A stretch of 7,946 bases of DNA from Candidatus Aminicenantota bacterium (GTDB lineage: Bacteria > Acidobacteriota > Aminicenantia > Aminicenantales > Aminicenantaceae), in the NCBI GenBank assembly GCA_030670375.1, contig DAOVBT010000073.1, forward strand, positions 1 through 7,946, given 5' to 3'. Below, one piece after another: positions 1-6,438 of the stretch. The notes below the pieces were generated by a model. The model saw only the letters and a program-made list of their open reading frames with translations. It had not been told where the DNA came from and searched no databases. The position numbers were made by a program, and so were the translations under genes. Each line of letters begins with the position of its first letter. The first letter of the stretch is position 1.

Positions 1-676
1 CGTCGATCTTTTTCACGTTCTGCTTGTCTTTTGTGTAGTCATCTCCCGAATATGGCAAAAAACTGGCAGAATCGGTCTTAAAATGCATCGGGAAAACGAT
101 CAGCTTCGGATTGAGCTGGGAAATCACATGGTCGGCTTCTTCTCCGAATATCGTGTACTTTCCCCCCACCGGGATCATCACCACATCGACAGGGCCGATT
201 TTTTCGACCTGTTCGGCTGTAAGTTTATGCCCGAGATCTCCCAGGTGAACCACCTTCAGTCCATCGAACTCGAAGACAAAAATGGCGTTTTTGCCCCGCT
301 GTGATCCTTGGGAATTATCATGATAAGATGGGACGGTGTAAACTCTGACATCTTTGATTTTCTGGTCGATGTCAGCAAAATCCGCACCACCTGAAGTCAA
401 TCCTCTGAGAACCGTGGGTTTCCCAGAAACGACATCCACTTGGTTGTGGTCAGAGTGTTCGTGGGAGACCGTCACGATGTCAGGCTCGATATCTTTGGGA
501 ATCTTGTAAGCTCCCATCTTCATGGGATCGGTGATGATCCGTACGTTTTGAGATGTCTCGATCAAAAAGCAAGCCTGGCCAAACCATTTAAAGGTGACTT
601 CTTTTGCATAGAGACAGAGATTGGCAAAAGACAGCAATACAAAAAAGGAAACAGCAAAAAGAATCACTTTTTTCAT
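1..676 (-). CDS. Secreted metallo-beta-lactamase-fold hydrolase (UPF0173/COG2220 type), 3'-truncated by window edge
   Basis: Reading leftward from the ATG at 676-674, 225 codons stay open to the window edge, so the C-terminus is missing. The sequence opens with a signal peptide: MKK, a hydrophobic stretch to about residue 22, and probable cleavage after LYA (residue 24). There is no convincing lipobox. The metallo-beta-lactamase metal motif HEHSDH is at residues 72-77. A His in SYHD (119) precedes an RG-N block, HLGDLGH follows at 144-150 with the metal-bridging Asp147, and PMHF at 197-199 gives the late His198. The order HxHxDH, HD...RG-N, HLGDLGH, H is the hallmark of the UPF0173/COG2220 metal-dependent hydrolases, which are about 220-250 residues long, so only a short tail is lost. 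Those relatives are mostly cytoplasmic; this copy appears exported. The substrate is unknown. The start is fixed by AGGAGG five bases upstream. It is third in a leftward gene series. Confidence 0.9.
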   Translation of the reverse strand, partial: MKKVILFAVSFFVLLSFANLCLYAKEVTFKWFGQACFLIETSQNVRIITDPMKMGAYKIPKDIEPDIVTVSHEHSDHNQVDVVSGKPTVLRGLTSGGADFADIDQKIKDVRVYTVPSYHDNSQGSQRGKNAIFVFEFDGLKVVHLGDLGHKLTAEQVEKIGPVDVVMIPVGGKYTIFGEEADHVISQLNPKLIVFPMHFKTDSASFLPYSGDDYTKDKQNVKKID

Positions 677-757
677 CTATTCCTCCTCTATTTATTATTT
701 ATTATGGGGTCAGACCGAACCAACATATTGATTTTAATAAAAATATCTTAAAAATCA
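677..757. other. Short AT-rich gap between the M14 and MBL genes
   Basis: This 81-bp spacer holds the ribosome binding site of the MBL gene (AGGAGG, minus strand, 687-682). It also has two tandem copies of ATTTATT (690-703) and a GGGGTCAGACC motif (706-716) containing the small palindrome GGTC-A-GACC. An AT-rich inverted repeat (TGATTTT 729-735, AAAATCA 751-757) lies directly after the M14 stop codon. The hairpin has no GC in its stem beyond one pair and no clean T-run, so I do not call a terminator. No convincing promoter is visible on the minus strand, which favours read-through from M14 into the MBL gene. Confidence 0.5.
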
Positions 758-3283
758 TTAAAACAGTTTAGCGGGGCCGTAATAAATAGCGTTGAACAAG
801 AACCGGAAAGTTCCGTGGGATTGACCACGATAGACCACAGGAAAACCGATCAATATGACTTTGCCTTTGCCGTAAGGAACATCCACGATAGCAGTTTTGT
901 TTATTAAATGTTTATCCCCGGTCGACCATCCGCTCAGCAAGGTTTCGGTCGGGTACCTGACCACGCTGGTGCCCTCGTGCACGACAAAAGCGGGGCTTCT
1001 CCGGAAGAACAGAGCTGCTCCTCTCTCGTATCCGTATGCGATCGGATGAGATGTGTCATTCAACGCCTTCAGGATCGACCCCGGGATGAAAAACTCCCTC
1101 CGGTTCAATCCTCGCACACCGTTCTCTACGCCCAGATGAAAATGTTTGATCGCAAAATCGGCTCCACCGTTCAGTGTGATGATAGTGCCCCCGTTTTTTA
1201 CGAATTCAATGAGATTATTAAGTCCCACTTCGCCGATCCCGCCAGCATATTCTGCAGGAACCGCCGTCTCCGACACGCCTCTGATAATAGCACTCTCTCT
1301 GAGATCGGGGATAACGAGCACATCGAGGATTTCGTTTAGATTGCCCTTTCGGATCTCTTTATCAAAAACACTCTTGAAGGGAATCTCATACTGTTCGAGA
1401 ACCCATCGCGTCCATCCCTCATCCATCGAGGCGCTCCAGCTCTTGTACAGGCCGACGCGTGGTTCTTTCAGGGCATAGACCTTCACTTTCGGCTCAACCC
1501 ACAACCCGTCAAAATGGACCCAAAGCTCTTGAATGATGGATCCCATGTCTTCCAGCAGATCACCTCTGTTTTTGACGATCATGGTCCCCTCGGGATAAGT
1601 TTTTCCGTTGGCCTTGAACTTCTCAGCCGTCCAAAAGACCGTGTAATCTTTTTCCATCAATCTGTTTAAAGCTACGATGTCGTCATTGGTGGCATGCCCC
1701 CAAGCATAGCCATAGGCACTTTCCACAGCCTCTAACTTTCCTTCGGGTTTATTTATCTCATCCAGAAGCATGGTATCGACCTGGAAGGGCTTGTCGGCCT
1801 GGACCACATCCACTCCCATTAGAAGGGGCAATGTATGGCCCACCACATCATACGGAGTTTTCAGAGGACCTCCTGGCGTTTCCCGGATCTCCGGATAGAC
1901 TTGCCTCTCCAAAAGTGTTTTGGCGAATCCGCCGTACGGCTGAGCCATGTACACGATAAAACTCCCTGCCGGATATTCGTGCCCATTTACATCAAAAGAG
2001 TCGGAAGCCCTGTGAATTTCCACAGCTCCCAGCTTCAACACATTCAGCATTTTCACGGCTGTGGACAAATCCCTCTGGTTGACCGGAATGATAAAGGCAT
2101 ACGGAGGTTCGCTGCGGGTCACCGCTTTTTTGTGGATCCTGTAGAAATTCCGAAGCCAGTTCTCACGAAGCCTGGCTGCATTGGTCAGGGCGGCCTTGAC
2201 CGCCGCATAATCATACTCCACAATATCCCGGAGCGACCATTGACCTCCCTTCCAAGGCAAAGGCATGCTGACCGATTCTTCCTTTGCCGAGGATGATAAA
2301 TCTTCACCTCTGATCGTTATCGGTGTGGCTCCCCGAACACTGGCCGCTTCGGTCAAAATCCGGATACCGCCGTGATAATGATGATAAGCTCTGGCCGGCG
2401 TCCAGGCGTCGAATCCGATGCTGTGAGCCACCCCGGCCTTTCCTTGCGATGTCAATTCGGTGGCGATAAACGTTCCCATCATGGCCACTTCCTGGCGGAG
2501 GATGGGATCGACATTAGGTTCGTAGGGATCGACAAAGGGCGGGACAAAAAGTCTTGCTCCCCTGCTTCCCATCTGGTGCATGTCCACGATGACCTGGGGA
2601 TGCCAGGCATTGTGCACTTTAAGGGTGAGCCGCGATTCAACCTGGGTGAACATGTACCAATCGCGGTTGTTGTCGTGTCCCACATATTTGTGGTAGAGCC
2701 AGGGCATCCGGCCTCCTTCATATTTGGTGCCGACATTCTTTTTGTACCAATCCACAACCATCTGGATCCCATCCGGATTGTGCATCGGCGTGAGAAGGAG
2801 GATGACGTTATCCAGTATTTCTTCGGTCAAAGGATCGTTTTTCGTTGCCAGGTCAAAAGCCAGCTCCATGGACATCTGGCTGGCACCGATCTCGGAAGCA
2901 TGGAGGGAACAGTTGACCATCACGATGGCTTTGCCTTCGGCGATGATTTTTTGTGCCTCAGTGTCTGATATCTTCCGCGGATCGGCCAGCAGTTGCTGGT
3001 ATTCTCGATATTTTAAGAGGTCTTTTTGGTTTTTCTCGGATGTGATGAAAGCCACGATAAATGGATTCCCTTCAGTCGTCTTTCCGACCTCCTGGACCAG
3101 GATCCTGTCGCTCTGCTCGTCCAGCATTCGGAAATATTCGATGATCTGAAACATATCTGCCAGTTTTTTATCTGTACCCACCCTAAAACCCAAAAACTGC
3201 TCAGGGCTGGTGACTTGAGCCGACACCATGGGAGCGACAAGAAAAAAGATCAGTCCCAAATTCAGAATTTTCCTGTTTATCAT
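758..3283 (-). CDS. Secreted M14-family zinc carboxypeptidase-like protein with C-terminal amidotransferase-like domain
   Basis: This is a complete 841-residue protein with a signal peptide (hydrophobic 9-20, likely cleavage after VSA at 22). The M14 zinc-peptidase domain spans about 45-330. The zinc motif HASE gives His128 and Glu131; NPDG is at 169-172, NNRDW at 205-209 (substrate-binding region), VDMHQ with the third zinc ligand His236, and LTEAA with the catalytic Glu312. All metal and catalytic residues are present, so the enzyme should be active, predicted to act on peptides or peptide-like substrates outside the cytoplasm. It is far longer than classic carboxypeptidases (about 300 residues in the catalytic domain). 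A middle region (about 390-600) leads to a C-terminal part (about 608-835) with alternating strands and turns (VGLYKSW, LDVLVIPDL, NGGTIITLNGG, GKGKVILIGF) like a class I glutamine-amidotransferase/Rossmann fold. I cannot see a clear Cys nucleophile there. The start is supported by AAAGGAGG five bases upstream. A strong promoter lies just ahead. Confidence 0.92.
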   Translation of the reverse strand: MINRKILNLGLIFFLVAPMVSAQVTSPEQFLGFRVGTDKKLADMFQIIEYFRMLDEQSDRILVQEVGKTTEGNPFIVAFITSEKNQKDLLKYREYQQLLADPRKISDTEAQKIIAEGKAIVMVNCSLHASEIGASQMSMELAFDLATKNDPLTEEILDNVILLLTPMHNPDGIQMVVDWYKKNVGTKYEGGRMPWLYHKYVGHDNNRDWYMFTQVESRLTLKVHNAWHPQVIVDMHQMGSRGARLFVPPFVDPYEPNVDPILRQEVAMMGTFIATELTSQGKAGVAHSIGFDAWTPARAYHHYHGGIRILTEAASVRGATPITIRGEDLSSSAKEESVSMPLPWKGGQWSLRDIVEYDYAAVKAALTNAARLRENWLRNFYRIHKKAVTRSEPPYAFIIPVNQRDLSTAVKMLNVLKLGAVEIHRASDSFDVNGHEYPAGSFIVYMAQPYGGFAKTLLERQVYPEIRETPGGPLKTPYDVVGHTLPLLMGVDVVQADKPFQVDTMLLDEINKPEGKLEAVESAYGYAWGHATNDDIVALNRLMEKDYTVFWTAEKFKANGKTYPEGTMIVKNRGDLLEDMGSIIQELWVHFDGLWVEPKVKVYALKEPRVGLYKSWSASMDEGWTRWVLEQYEIPFKSVFDKEIRKGNLNEILDVLVIPDLRESAIIRGVSETAVPAEYAGGIGEVGLNNLIEFVKNGGTIITLNGGADFAIKHFHLGVENGVRGLNRREFFIPGSILKALNDTSHPIAYGYERGAALFFRRSPAFVVHEGTSVVRYPTETLLSGWSTGDKHLINKTAIVDVPYGKGKVILIGFPVVYRGQSHGTFRFLFNAIYYGPAKLF

Positions 3284-3314
3284 TCCTCCCTCCTTTGTGG
3301 GATTAGGTTTTCGT

Positions 3315-3343
3315 ATTATACATACTCAGGCCCAGATTGTCAT
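3315..3343 (-). promoter_or_regulatory. Sigma70-type promoter for the M14 gene
   Basis: On the minus strand the sequence reads ATGACA (3343-3338), a 17-bp spacer, then a perfect TATAAT (3320-3315). That is 11 of 12 consensus positions at the optimal spacing. A start site near 3308 would give a leader of about 25 nt before the ATG at 3283, with the AAAGGAGG at 3296-3289. The element sits in the 67-bp gap immediately after the S9 stop codon, so M14 can be expressed apart from S9. The -35 hexamer lies within the palindrome TGTCATGACA (3338-3347). Confidence 0.7.
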
Positions 3344-3347
3344 GACA
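3338..3347. promoter_or_regulatory. Perfect 10-bp palindrome TGTCATGACA over the -35 box
   Basis: The decamer equals its own reverse complement and covers the whole -35 hexamer of the promoter ahead of the M14 gene. A dimeric regulator bound here would block RNA polymerase. The symmetry is seen directly; the operator role is inference. The arms do not extend beyond ten bases, so chance is possible. Confidence 0.3.
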
Positions 3348-3350
3348 GCC

Positions 3351-6167
3351 CTACTTGCCTAAATAAGGAACGCCTTTTTTGATCCAGTCGGGAGCCGGCA
3401 TGCCTTTGAGGTAATGATCGAAATATTGCTTCATCTTGATCGAATAGTCGAGTTTATTCGGATATTTTCTCAGGTGATGTGGCTCGCCGCGGTACTGGAG
3501 AAAAATGCAGTCCTTTTGGAGGCGACGCATGGCCAGATAAAGCTCGATACCTTGGTACCAGGGAACCGCCCCGTCCTCATCCCCGAACTGGATGAGCAGA
3601 GGCGTCTGGATACGGTCGGCAAAAAACACCGGCGAGTTCTCGATATACCGTTCGGGATATTCCCACAGGCTGCCGCCGATCCGGCTCTGCTCCTGTTCAT
3701 ACTGCATCTGGCGGGCAAGGCCTGATTGCCATCGAATGCCGCTGTAGGCGCTGGTCATATTGGAGACCGGGGCGCCTGCCACAGCCGCCGAAAAAATGTT
3801 GGTCTGCGTGATCACAAAAGCAGCTTGGTATCCACTCCATGAATGGCCGTGAAGACCGATACCATTCGGATCGGCCACTCCCATGTCGATCAGTTTCTGC
3901 ACCCCCGGCACCAAACACTTTGTGGATGAATACCCGGGACGTCCGATATCGAACCACACATCCGGCAGGAACACCGCATAGCCGTTGCTTGTGTAAAACG
4001 GAAAATTCGGCCTATGGTTCACCCTCATCTGGTTGAACTCAAACATCCGCTGGGAGAAAAAGTGATAAAAATACACAATCACAGGATACCGCTTTCCTTT
4101 CTCGTAATTTGCGGGTTTGATCAGAACCCCCTGCAAAGGAATGCCGTCTATGCTATTCCACTCCACAAGCTCGGGTGTGCCCCAGGTAAACTCATCGATC
4201 TGGGGATTGACATCGGAAATCTTTTTCGGCGCAGAAAATTTCAAATCGGCTACCCACAGATCAGGAAACTCCTCGAAACTTTCTCGTGTGTACATCAGGA
4301 CGTCTGATTTTTTGGCCTTGGCCCGGAATTGAAATTTCTTGTTTTCCTCGAGGAGCTTTTTTACCGCCCCTTTCCCGATTTCACAGGAATAAAATCCATG
4401 GTTCTTTTTTATGTTGTGGTAAGACGAGAGCCAAAGTCTTTCACCATTTTCAAAGTATTGTTTTTCTCGGTCTAACCTCAGCACGCGGAACGTTGTCTCG
4501 GTTCGGCGCCCTTTGCCTCCCGTTATGTTTTTGGCCTCGCCGGTGGCCGTCATAAACTGCCAGATGTCATATTTGTCGTAGATCAAGACAAATTCATCAT
4601 CCTTTCCCCATCCCGCTGTCCTGTAGCTGGGGGCCATTTCTGGATAGTCATGGTCCTCATCATAAAAAGGCACTTTGAGTTTGTGAGTCAAGTTGCGAGC
4701 TTTTTCGGTCTGTCCGTCAAAAAGATACCAGTGTTCATCATCAAAATAGACAACGTACCGGCCTTCAGGCGAAAGAGAAGAACGGTCTTCGAGTTTAGCC
4801 GCAACTTCCTGCCGTTTGCCATCCTTTAAATTCACAAGATAAAGGTCCTCCAGACGGCCGTACCAAGTGATTTCCTTTTGGTATGGGATATTGGAATGAC
4901 CTAAAGCAAAATCAGGATTGTCATTCAGGTCCGCCTGGGGCATATCCCTGTCGGCAAGTTGGACAAGACGTTTGGAATCGATATGGTAAACGGCTGTGAA
5001 GGTCCGATCCCTCGTTCGTGACCACTGGATTTTATCGTTTGTCTTGATCAACGGATCGTTCCAGTGCCAGACATCCAGCTCTCTTTTTTCGAGGATCTTT
5101 TGTGTGTCGAAAAGGTCTGATTCGTTGATGTCCTTTTCTCCCTCCTTCTCTTCCGGTTTCTGTGTGGCTTGATGGATCTCCAATGGCTTAAAACCGAAGA
5201 AGAGGCGATTGCCATCCTTACTCCAGGAAATCCGATTCTTTTCGGGAATCATCCATCCATCCGGAACCGCATTTGCCGCCACAGCCAGTGTCTTTGCCTT
5301 GGAATTTCCGTCCCAAATCCAGAGGGAAAAATGCCCATCTTCACCATCATCGGCACTGGCAATAAATGCCAGAAGGCTACCCTTTTCTGTCCAGGTTAAG
5401 CCAGAAAATTTGGTCCCCTCCCGCTGGGCAATCGGATTTTGTGGCAACGATTTTTCATTCAAGTCAATAAAGAACAAACCATCCTGACTCGCCTCTGAGC
5501 TAGCCACAGCAATTGCCAAATATTCGGAAGTACGATCAAAGGAATAGGCCAGGACATTCGGGATTTTTTTCTCTTTTCCGAATTCCAGTTCTCGCAGGAT
5601 TAAAAGGCTTCCGGTTGTCTTTTTTGTTTCCTTTTTCTTTTCTGCTGTCGGGTCTTTTTCTGCAGGAGCTGCATCCTCCTTTTTTTGGGGCTTTCCTTCC
5701 TCTTTATGGTGGAGATAGGCTATCCATCGGGAATTATCCGCAAAAGCAAAGCTCTGCACTTTTTCGACATGTTTGACTTCGCCGGTCGCCGTCTCCAAGA
5801 TGGCCATTCCCTGTTTGGGCCTATCTTTTTGAGCCTTCTCCATCTCCACGGCTTTGGGTCGCACGATCATAGCGACCCATTTCGTATCTTTCGTGATCTG
5901 GGGCTGGTGGCCTCTTGCGACGACAAATTTCGCACCGCTCTTCAGACCATGCACAACGGCCTCTCCATCTCCTCTGTCGGGTTGGATACCGTATGCCAAC
6001 CACAATCCATTCTCGGAAATCACAGGATTCCGGATTTCCTTGAACTTCATGACATCTTCGAAGGTCAGGATTTTCTTCTGAGTCGCTTGGGATGGGTAAG
6101 CGAACAGAAAAAAGCCTGTGACAAGAAAAACGGCAGTGTGAAATTTCAGAGATGATTTATGCAGCAT
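3351..6167 (-). CDS. Secreted S9 (prolyl oligopeptidase family) serine peptidase
   Basis: This is a complete 938-residue protein. The signal peptide has a basic N-terminus, a hydrophobic core at 12-24 and likely cleavage after SQA (28). Residues about 35-660 form a beta-propeller-like region rich in WxxD/SWSKDG-type repeats (for example ISWSKDGNRLFF near 313-324), as in other S9 peptidases, where the propeller gates access to the active site. The C-terminal alpha/beta-hydrolase domain (about 665-925) carries the triad: Ser776 in GHSWSGY, Asp865 in GDEDGAVPW, and His897 in GEPHHLR. The usual S9 motif is GxSxGG; here the fifth position is Ser. A Lys/Glu/Ala-rich low-complexity insert lies at about 155-187 and a shorter acidic one at 336-350, both probably surface loops of the propeller. 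It likely cleaves oligopeptides in the periplasm or outside the cell. AGGAGA lies 8 bases before the ATG. It is the first gene of the leftward series, 67 bp ahead of M14. Confidence 0.93.
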   Translation of the reverse strand: MLHKSSLKFHTAVFLVTGFFLFAYPSQATQKKILTFEDVMKFKEIRNPVISENGLWLAYGIQPDRGDGEAVVHGLKSGAKFVVARGHQPQITKDTKWVAMIVRPKAVEMEKAQKDRPKQGMAILETATGEVKHVEKVQSFAFADNSRWIAYLHHKEEGKPQKKEDAAPAEKDPTAEKKKETKKTTGSLLILRELEFGKEKKIPNVLAYSFDRTSEYLAIAVASSEASQDGLFFIDLNEKSLPQNPIAQREGTKFSGLTWTEKGSLLAFIASADDGEDGHFSLWIWDGNSKAKTLAVAANAVPDGWMIPEKNRISWSKDGNRLFFGFKPLEIHQATQKPEEKEGEKDINESDLFDTQKILEKRELDVWHWNDPLIKTNDKIQWSRTRDRTFTAVYHIDSKRLVQLADRDMPQADLNDNPDFALGHSNIPYQKEITWYGRLEDLYLVNLKDGKRQEVAAKLEDRSSLSPEGRYVVYFDDEHWYLFDGQTEKARNLTHKLKVPFYDEDHDYPEMAPSYRTAGWGKDDEFVLIYDKYDIWQFMTATGEAKNITGGKGRRTETTFRVLRLDREKQYFENGERLWLSSYHNIKKNHGFYSCEIGKGAVKKLLEENKKFQFRAKAKKSDVLMYTRESFEEFPDLWVADLKFSAPKKISDVNPQIDEFTWGTPELVEWNSIDGIPLQGVLIKPANYEKGKRYPVIVYFYHFFSQRMFEFNQMRVNHRPNFPFYTSNGYAVFLPDVWFDIGRPGYSSTKCLVPGVQKLIDMGVADPNGIGLHGHSWSGYQAAFVITQTNIFSAAVAGAPVSNMTSAYSGIRWQSGLARQMQYEQEQSRIGGSLWEYPERYIENSPVFFADRIQTPLLIQFGDEDGAVPWYQGIELYLAMRRLQKDCIFLQYRGEPHHLRKYPNKLDYSIKMKQYFDHYLKGMPAPDWIKKGVPYLGK

Positions 6168-6221
6168 CGCTGGTTCTCCTTTATTTCGGGTGGGATAAAA
6201 TAAATACGGGTGATCAAGAAG

Positions 6222-6251
6222 TATATAAACATGAAAAGAAGCTTATAGCAA
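6222..6251 (-). promoter_or_regulatory. Weak promoter-like element upstream of the S9 gene
   Basis: On the minus strand TTGCTA (6251-6246), an 18-bp spacer and TATATA (6227-6222) each match consensus at four of six positions. They lie about 55 bp ahead of the S9 start. The surroundings are AT-rich, so such matches arise easily. This is the best candidate I can see for the S9 promoter, not a firm call. Confidence 0.25.
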
Positions 6252-6293
6252 AAAACCGAGGCAGAGGCAAGCTCCATCTGAAGATTGTGGAGC

Positions 6294-6340
6294 CTGGTCT
6301 GAGTGAAGCGAAGGAATCGTACCATTTCTCGCAATGACAG
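6294..6340. repeat. Degraded dispersed 'CTGTCATTGCGAG / CTGAGTGAAGCGAAG' repeat element
   Basis: The plus strand holds CTGAGTGAAGCGAAGGAATC (6299-6318), then a 9-bp linker, then CTCGCAATGACAG (6328-6340). On the minus strand the second part reads CTGTCATTGCGAG. These two half-elements match, from memory, a widespread family of short intergenic repeats (TGTCATTCTGAGCGAAGCGAAGAATC... and ...CTCGCAATGACA) with TGTCATT/AATGACA ends, found in many copies in several environmental bacterial phyla. The left terminal TGTCATT expected at about 6292-6298 is diverged, so this copy looks decayed. It lies between the divergent S9 and M48 genes and encodes nothing. Confidence 0.55.
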
Positions 6341-6374
6341 TTGATAGTCTTACAGCTATTTGCAGATGAGGGGA

Positions 6375-6399
6375 GATTTGTATAACATAGTTACAAATC
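6375..6399. promoter_or_regulatory. 25-bp dyad (GATTTGTA-N9-TACAAATC), operator-like, over a -10-like box
   Basis: Two perfect 8-bp inverted arms (6375-6382 and 6392-6399) are centred at 6387. They enclose a spacer in which TAAC (6383-6386) and GTTA (6390-6393) form a second, offset symmetry. The left arm overlaps TATAAC (6381-6386), which resembles a -10 box, with a poor -35 candidate TTTGCA (6359-6364) 16 bp upstream. The dyad ends 39 bp before the GTG of the M48 gene. Arm length, near two-turn spacing and placement suit a dimeric repressor site controlling that gene. An RNA hairpin in its leader is the alternative. No regulator gene is in view. Confidence 0.4.
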
Positions 6400-6438
6400 A
6401 GGTGAAATAACCGACAAAAAGAAATAAAAAGGACAGCT

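Noticed and set aside
729..757. AT-rich inverted repeat after the M14 stop codon as a terminator
   Set aside because: The 7-bp arms TGATTTT/AAAATCA are almost all A-T with a 15-base loop and no distinct T-run after the stem, so termination is doubtful.
908..2968. Several plus-strand open frames of 110-198 codons opposite the M14 gene
   Set aside because: They lie fully antisense to a gene with complete zinc and catalytic motifs. Their translations show no recognisable domain, and no credible ribosome binding sites precede them.
3414..6155. Plus-strand open frames opposite the S9 gene, up to 156 codons, and short minus-strand frames shifted within it
   Set aside because: They are shadows of the 938-residue peptidase frame, with Arg/Ser/Pro-biased translations and no domain features.
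6271..6293. GCTCCA...TGGAGC hairpin as a terminator or small RNA
   Set aside because: A 6-bp stem with an 11-base loop and no following T-run; more simply part of, or next to, the degraded repeat.
6152..6337. Small plus-strand open frame in the divergent intergenic region (61 codons), with a minus-strand counterpart of 62 codons
   Set aside because: The plus frame begins antisense inside the S9 signal peptide and runs through the dispersed repeat. It has no ribosome binding site and no conserved character. The minus frame covers the same repeat and intergenic sequence and overlaps the S9 start in another frame.
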